From a virus: a stretch of DNA of 34,121 bases. The stretch covers positions 1 through 34,121 of the IMG/VR virus record IMGVR_UViG_3300044644_002649; one strand, 5' to 3'. This document shows positions 31,738 to 34,121 of the stretch, one piece after another (position 1 is the stretch's first letter; the number at the start of each line of letters is the position of its first letter). A program made the position numbers and the translations under genes. A model generated the notes under the pieces. That model had not been told where the DNA came from. It searched no databases and was given only the letters and a program-made list of their open reading frames with translations.

Positions 31738-31992
31738 ATGAAACAACCATTCACCGTCCAGATTTTTAGCCACGAACCCATGACGCTTGATTCAAGCACG
31801 TCGCTCTCGAAGACAACGAATTACCAGCTGATGACCGACAAGGAGGTCAGTACCTACCTCAACGTGTGCAGACGCAGTCTCTATAACTGGCGCAAAGCCG
31901 GACTGATTCCCTACATCAAATTGGGCAAGTCCGTAAGGTTCCGAGTCAATGAAGTGGAGGCCGCACTCAAACGCATGAGCCGCGAATCATGA
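31738..31992 (+). CDS. Excisionase-like (MerR-type HTH) protein
   Basis: The conserved core of this 84-residue protein is LMTDKEVSTYLNVCRRSLYNWRKAGLIPYIKLGKSVRFRVNEVEAALKRM, the winged-helix pattern of HTH_17/excisionase proteins (helix-turn-helix then a wing with KLGKSVRF). In phages such proteins direct excision or regulate promoters. An ATG at 31780 would give a shorter form with the same core. The gene overlaps the next small gene by 4 nt (ATGA). An integrase would be expected nearby but is not in the window. Confidence 0.75.
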   Translation: MKQPFTVQIFSHEPMTLDSSTSLSKTTNYQLMTDKEVSTYLNVCRRSLYNWRKAGLIPYIKLGKSVRFRVNEVEAALKRMSRES

Positions 31993-32144
31993 ATACGAAA
32001 GCACCCGACATCATCGTCACCCGATACTTCGCCAAGGGTGGGTATGCCACTAGGTTCTGGGCGATCTATCTGAATGGCGAACTACTCGCCGTCACGGTCT
32101 ATCGCAAGGGCGCAATCGCCATCGCACAGAAGCTGGCAGGTTGA
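31989..32144 (+). CDS. Small conserved phage protein
   Basis: This 51-residue protein reads MNTKAPDIIVTRYFAKGGYA and then RFWAIYLNGELLAVTVYRKGA. The phrase GELLAVTVYRKGA resembles a short family often found in phage and plasmid accessory regions. It overlaps the excisionase-like gene by 4 nt. Its 3' end is part of the direct repeat that recurs after hipB at 33808. Confidence 0.6.
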   Translation: MNTKAPDIIVTRYFAKGGYATRFWAIYLNGELLAVTVYRKGAIAIAQKLAG

Positions 32145-32176
32145 ACGGATGCAGGATGGGTTTTGCGGGCGTGAGG
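32127..32176. repeat. Direct repeat left of hipBA
   Basis: CAGAAGCTGGCAGGTTGA (32127-32144) recurs exactly at 33808-33825. ATGGGTTTTG and TGAGG follow in both copies with small differences between them. The two copies bracket hipBA. Confidence 0.7.
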
Positions 32177-32187
32177 TTGCTAGCAAA

Positions 32188-33444
32188 TCAGCCGGTAAAC
32201 CTCTCCAACAAGCTCAGCATGCGATCGCTTCGTTGTGCGACGATGTCGATGGCCGCTTGATTTCGCAATGTTGGTAGGCCTTCGCTGTCATGAATGGCTT
32301 CGATGGTCTTGCGACAAAGCTCGCCGATTCTTTCTCGAACCATCGGCCAACCGAGTTTTGCCTGGCCGCAGAGTTGTTTGAAATGCTCTGGTGAAACCTC
32401 TGCTAGCGACGAGGCGCTGCCGATCTTCATCGAAAGTGCGCTTGAAAGCTCTGGCCATGCCATCGTGCACACTTGATCGTAGAGCGGTGCCATCCTGCGG
32501 GTTTTTTTCGCATAGAGAAACGAGTGGTTTTTTGCGTGTGCATCCGCATTGCCCGTCACCACCGCGAAGATCACCGCATCCAGCATGTTCCGAATGTCCA
32601 GCACCGGCGTGGTGGACCAATCGCGGATCAGTTGAAAGCACTCCCGCAATGAGGGGCCGCCCTCCTGCTGATATTTGCGCGACGATGGATAGCCCAAAGC
32701 CTGGCAAAAATCTTCCTGATGCAGACGTTTGGTGACTGTGCCTGACTCCTTGACACGATCATATCGTTTCGCGATCAGGCATGGCACGCTTCCGATGTTC
32801 TCTTCCCATACCTCGGCGGCATCCAATCCGATGCGGCGGGCAAGTGCCATGCACCAAGCTTCATTTTCGCTGAGCCCCGGAAAACGTATGGGCTCGGGCT
32901 TGATGATGTGCGTGCTTGGGGTGTCACCCAGTGGTAAGCCAAATTGTTGAGTGCCATCCGGTTTGGTATCGATCACCACTGGCAGCTTGACCTGAGCCCC
33001 GGCGAGCGAGAGCCGCAATCCTTTCTCACCAGCTAGCAGCGGCCGTTGCGGTAAGAGCGTCATGATTTCCGCTGCATCCGCTTCGTTCAGCCAGCGCACT
33101 TCGTCATTCGATCGAGTTTTATTCATCGCCTCCTCCGGCACGAGTGAAATGGCTCCGGCACATTCGCCACCGATTCGCTCTAGCATCGCATAGTCGTTGT
33201 TCACGCTGATGCCCAGATTCCTAGCCACCTGATCCCGCGCTTCGGCCTCCGGCAACAAGCCACCGAAGAAGAGGCCCGCCCGCTGGCCATCGAATGGCTC
33301 GGGTTGCAGCGGCAACTGCCTCGACAGAGCGTATGCATCCTCTTGGGCCAACCAGTCTGCGTCATAGCGGAAGACCAGTTGTCCGGCGTTATCTTCAAGC
33401 ACGCCGACCCGCTTGCCATGCATGTGAACGATCAAGGATTTCAT
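32188..33444 (-). CDS. hipA: HipA-type serine/threonine kinase toxin
   Basis: HipA kinases arrest growth by phosphorylating targets such as glutamyl-tRNA synthetase, and are neutralised by HipB. The start at 33444 is chosen because it overlaps the hipB stop as ATGA; an upstream start would add three residues. The 418-residue protein has the N-terminal GQLVFRYDADWLA and LFFGGLLPE, the kinase-like loop AGAQVKLPVV and STHIIKPEP, LIAKRYDRV, and the catalytic GNADAHAKNHS (about 298-308) followed by PLYDQV, as in active family members. It appears intact. Confidence 0.92.
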   Translation of the reverse strand: MKSLIVHMHGKRVGVLEDNAGQLVFRYDADWLAQEDAYALSRQLPLQPEPFDGQRAGLFFGGLLPEAEARDQVARNLGISVNNDYAMLERIGGECAGAISLVPEEAMNKTRSNDEVRWLNEADAAEIMTLLPQRPLLAGEKGLRLSLAGAQVKLPVVIDTKPDGTQQFGLPLGDTPSTHIIKPEPIRFPGLSENEAWCMALARRIGLDAAEVWEENIGSVPCLIAKRYDRVKESGTVTKRLHQEDFCQALGYPSSRKYQQEGGPSLRECFQLIRDWSTTPVLDIRNMLDAVIFAVVTGNADAHAKNHSFLYAKKTRRMAPLYDQVCTMAWPELSSALSMKIGSASSLAEVSPEHFKQLCGQAKLGWPMVRERIGELCRKTIEAIHDSEGLPTLRNQAAIDIVAQRSDRMLSLLERFTG

Positions 33445-33650
33445 GGCTCGCAAATCTCCAAGTTCAATCCCAAGGCCCTAGCGATCTCCAGTGCCTTGCC
33501 CAACTGGCAGCTTGGCTTGCCCTTTTCCAAATCAATGATGAAGCGCAACCCCGTGCCCGAGGTCATGGCCAAATCCTTCTGGGTCACTTTCAAACGGCGT
33601 CTCTGCTCGCGTATCGCCTGACCGAGGCTTTTTGCATCGATGATTTTCAT
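33441..33650 (-). CDS. hipB: HipB-type antitoxin and autorepressor
   Basis: This 69-residue protein has an XRE-type HTH (LGQAIREQRRRLKVTQKDLAMTSGTGLRFIIDLEKGKPSCQLGKALEIARALGLNLEI) and almost nothing else, as is usual for HipB. It binds HipA and represses the operon. It lies upstream of hipA and overlaps it by 4 nt. Candidate operators are at 33652-33667 and 33701-33765. Confidence 0.9.
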   Translation of the reverse strand: MKIIDAKSLGQAIREQRRRLKVTQKDLAMTSGTGLRFIIDLEKGKPSCQLGKALEIARALGLNLEICEP

Positions 33651-33651
33651 T

Positions 33652-33667
33652 GTTCCTGAACGGGAAT
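33652..33667. promoter_or_regulatory. Operator-like site next to the hipB start
   Basis: GTTCCTGAACGGGAAT is a near-palindrome (GTTCC...GGAAT arms, 6-nt centre) directly upstream of the hipB ATG. It shares its GTTCC arms with the larger inverted repeat at 33701-33765. Confidence 0.5.
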
Positions 33668-33700
33668 ATTCAATGATTTCGTGTGTCGATCAAGATAAAA

Positions 33701-33765
33701 GTTCCCGATATAGCATATTTAATCGATTTTTGGATCAATGGCCCAAATAATGCGTGATCGGGAAC
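33701..33765. promoter_or_regulatory. Inverted GTTCCCGAT boxes flanking the hipBA promoter
   Basis: GTTCCCGATATAGCAT (33701-33716) and the inverse of GTTCCCGATCACGCAT (33750-33765) share 13 of 16 bases. A minus-strand TTGATC with TGCTAT 17 nt on, inside this interval, is a plausible promoter, so HipB binding at both boxes would cover it. Confidence 0.6.
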
Positions 33766-34121
33766 ATTTGGAGAGCTGAGAGCATCACCCCTCAGCATTC
33801 ATTCAGGCAGAAGCTGGCAGGTTGAGCGCGAAATGGGTTTTGGGTACATGAGGCCGCTCTCCAATTAGTAACAAAACTGTTAGTAATTGGCGGGCGCCTT
33901 GACCCTCAGCGATGGCTGAAAATTCAACATTCACGGCTCTTTCCCCACTAGATTCTCGTGCTAATTGGTGACAAACGCTCAGTTGATAAAGTCATAACTC
34001 ATTGAAAATGAATAGGAAATCTATTTAAGTTGGTGACAAAGTCCATGGTTCCCAAGACCCTCACTCAAATTCTGTGAAAATAGCTTTCGACGCTTTACAC
34101 TTTTTTGCCTGAAGAAACCGG
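33766..34121. other. Non-coding AT-richer stretch with short repeats
   Basis: I see no gene here. It contains the second copy of the 18-bp direct repeat (33808-33825), the inverted pair CCAATTA/TAATTGG (33861-33890), and the related repeats AATTAGTAACAAA (33863-33875), AATTGGTGACAAA (33963-33975) and AGTTGGTGACAAA (about 34028-34040). The pattern suggests binding sites, possibly recombinase arm sites, but no integrase is in view. Confidence 0.4.
33808..33853. repeat. Direct repeat right of hipBA
   Basis: This is the second copy of the repeat at 32127-32176. The first 18 bp are identical and the rest is partly conserved. It encodes the last residues of the small phage gene at 31989 without that gene's start. 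Confidence 0.7.

Noticed and set aside
32127-33853. The direct repeats as attL and attR of the whole prophage
   Set aside because: They enclose only hipBA, not the phage genes, and no integrase is nearby.
1-34121. CRISPR arrays, tRNA or rRNA genes
   Set aside because: No regularly spaced short repeats, cloverleaf-like segments or rRNA sequence were seen on either strand; only the short dispersed repeats listed were found.

Overview
The window is a junction between bacterial chromosome and a lambda-like (siphovirus-type) prophage. The host is probably a member of the Verrucomicrobiota. The evidence is the style of the two RHS C-terminal cassettes at the left end ([12 protein letters not shown] then WPSRDPI and NLYG), the scarcity of Shine-Dalgarno sites and the moderately high GC. 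This assignment rests on recognition, not on a search, and should be held loosely.

Region 1 (1-2780) holds two orphan RHS core/C-terminal cassettes, each followed by a small exported-protein gene that is a candidate immunity gene. The two RHS tails differ, but each has a GHA...NC arrangement that suggests a papain-like fold. A repeat of about 110 bp, whose start looks like an IS3-family terminal repeat, lies on both sides of the second cassette. The second copy abuts the prophage.

Region 2 (2781-25847, minus strand) is the late module, read from right to left: zinc-ribbon protein, small terminase, large terminase (GpA type), gpW-like joining protein, portal, S49 protease with a nested scaffold, major capsid, a terminator, head-tail proteins, two paralogous tail-tube-like proteins, a G/GT pair with a lambda-type GGGAAAG slippery site, tape measure, several tail-tip and receptor-binding-type proteins (two starting with related Ig-like domains), a Cys-rich small protein, a tail fibre, two holin-like proteins and an M15 endolysin. 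One small plus-strand ribbon-helix-helix gene interrupts the lysis end.

Region 3 (25848-32144, plus strand) diverges from a control region containing a perfect 14-bp palindrome. It encodes a ParB-fold protein, a TET-associated-glycosyltransferase-like protein, a stand-alone MgsA/RarA C-terminal-like protein, a plasmid/phage-type small protein, an inserted DUF6448-like exported protein (minus strand), a possible ligase OB-domain protein, an amidoligase next to a class II glutamine amidotransferase, an excisionase-like HTH protein and small unknowns. No polymerase, primase, integrase or CI-like repressor is visible, so the prophage probably continues past the right edge.

Region 4 (32145-34121) is a hipBA toxin-antitoxin pair with operator-like repeats. 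It is flanked by direct repeats that duplicate the 3' end of the preceding phage gene. A non-coding, AT-richer stretch with TTGGTGACAAA-type repeats follows.

Two features run through the window. A TTGAC(A/G) box lies 13-23 nt before eleven start codons, mainly of genes that are not overlapped by an upstream gene; one of these starts is the internal scaffold start inside the protease gene. The accessory region also pairs enzyme families known from phage base-modification and amide-ligation systems.
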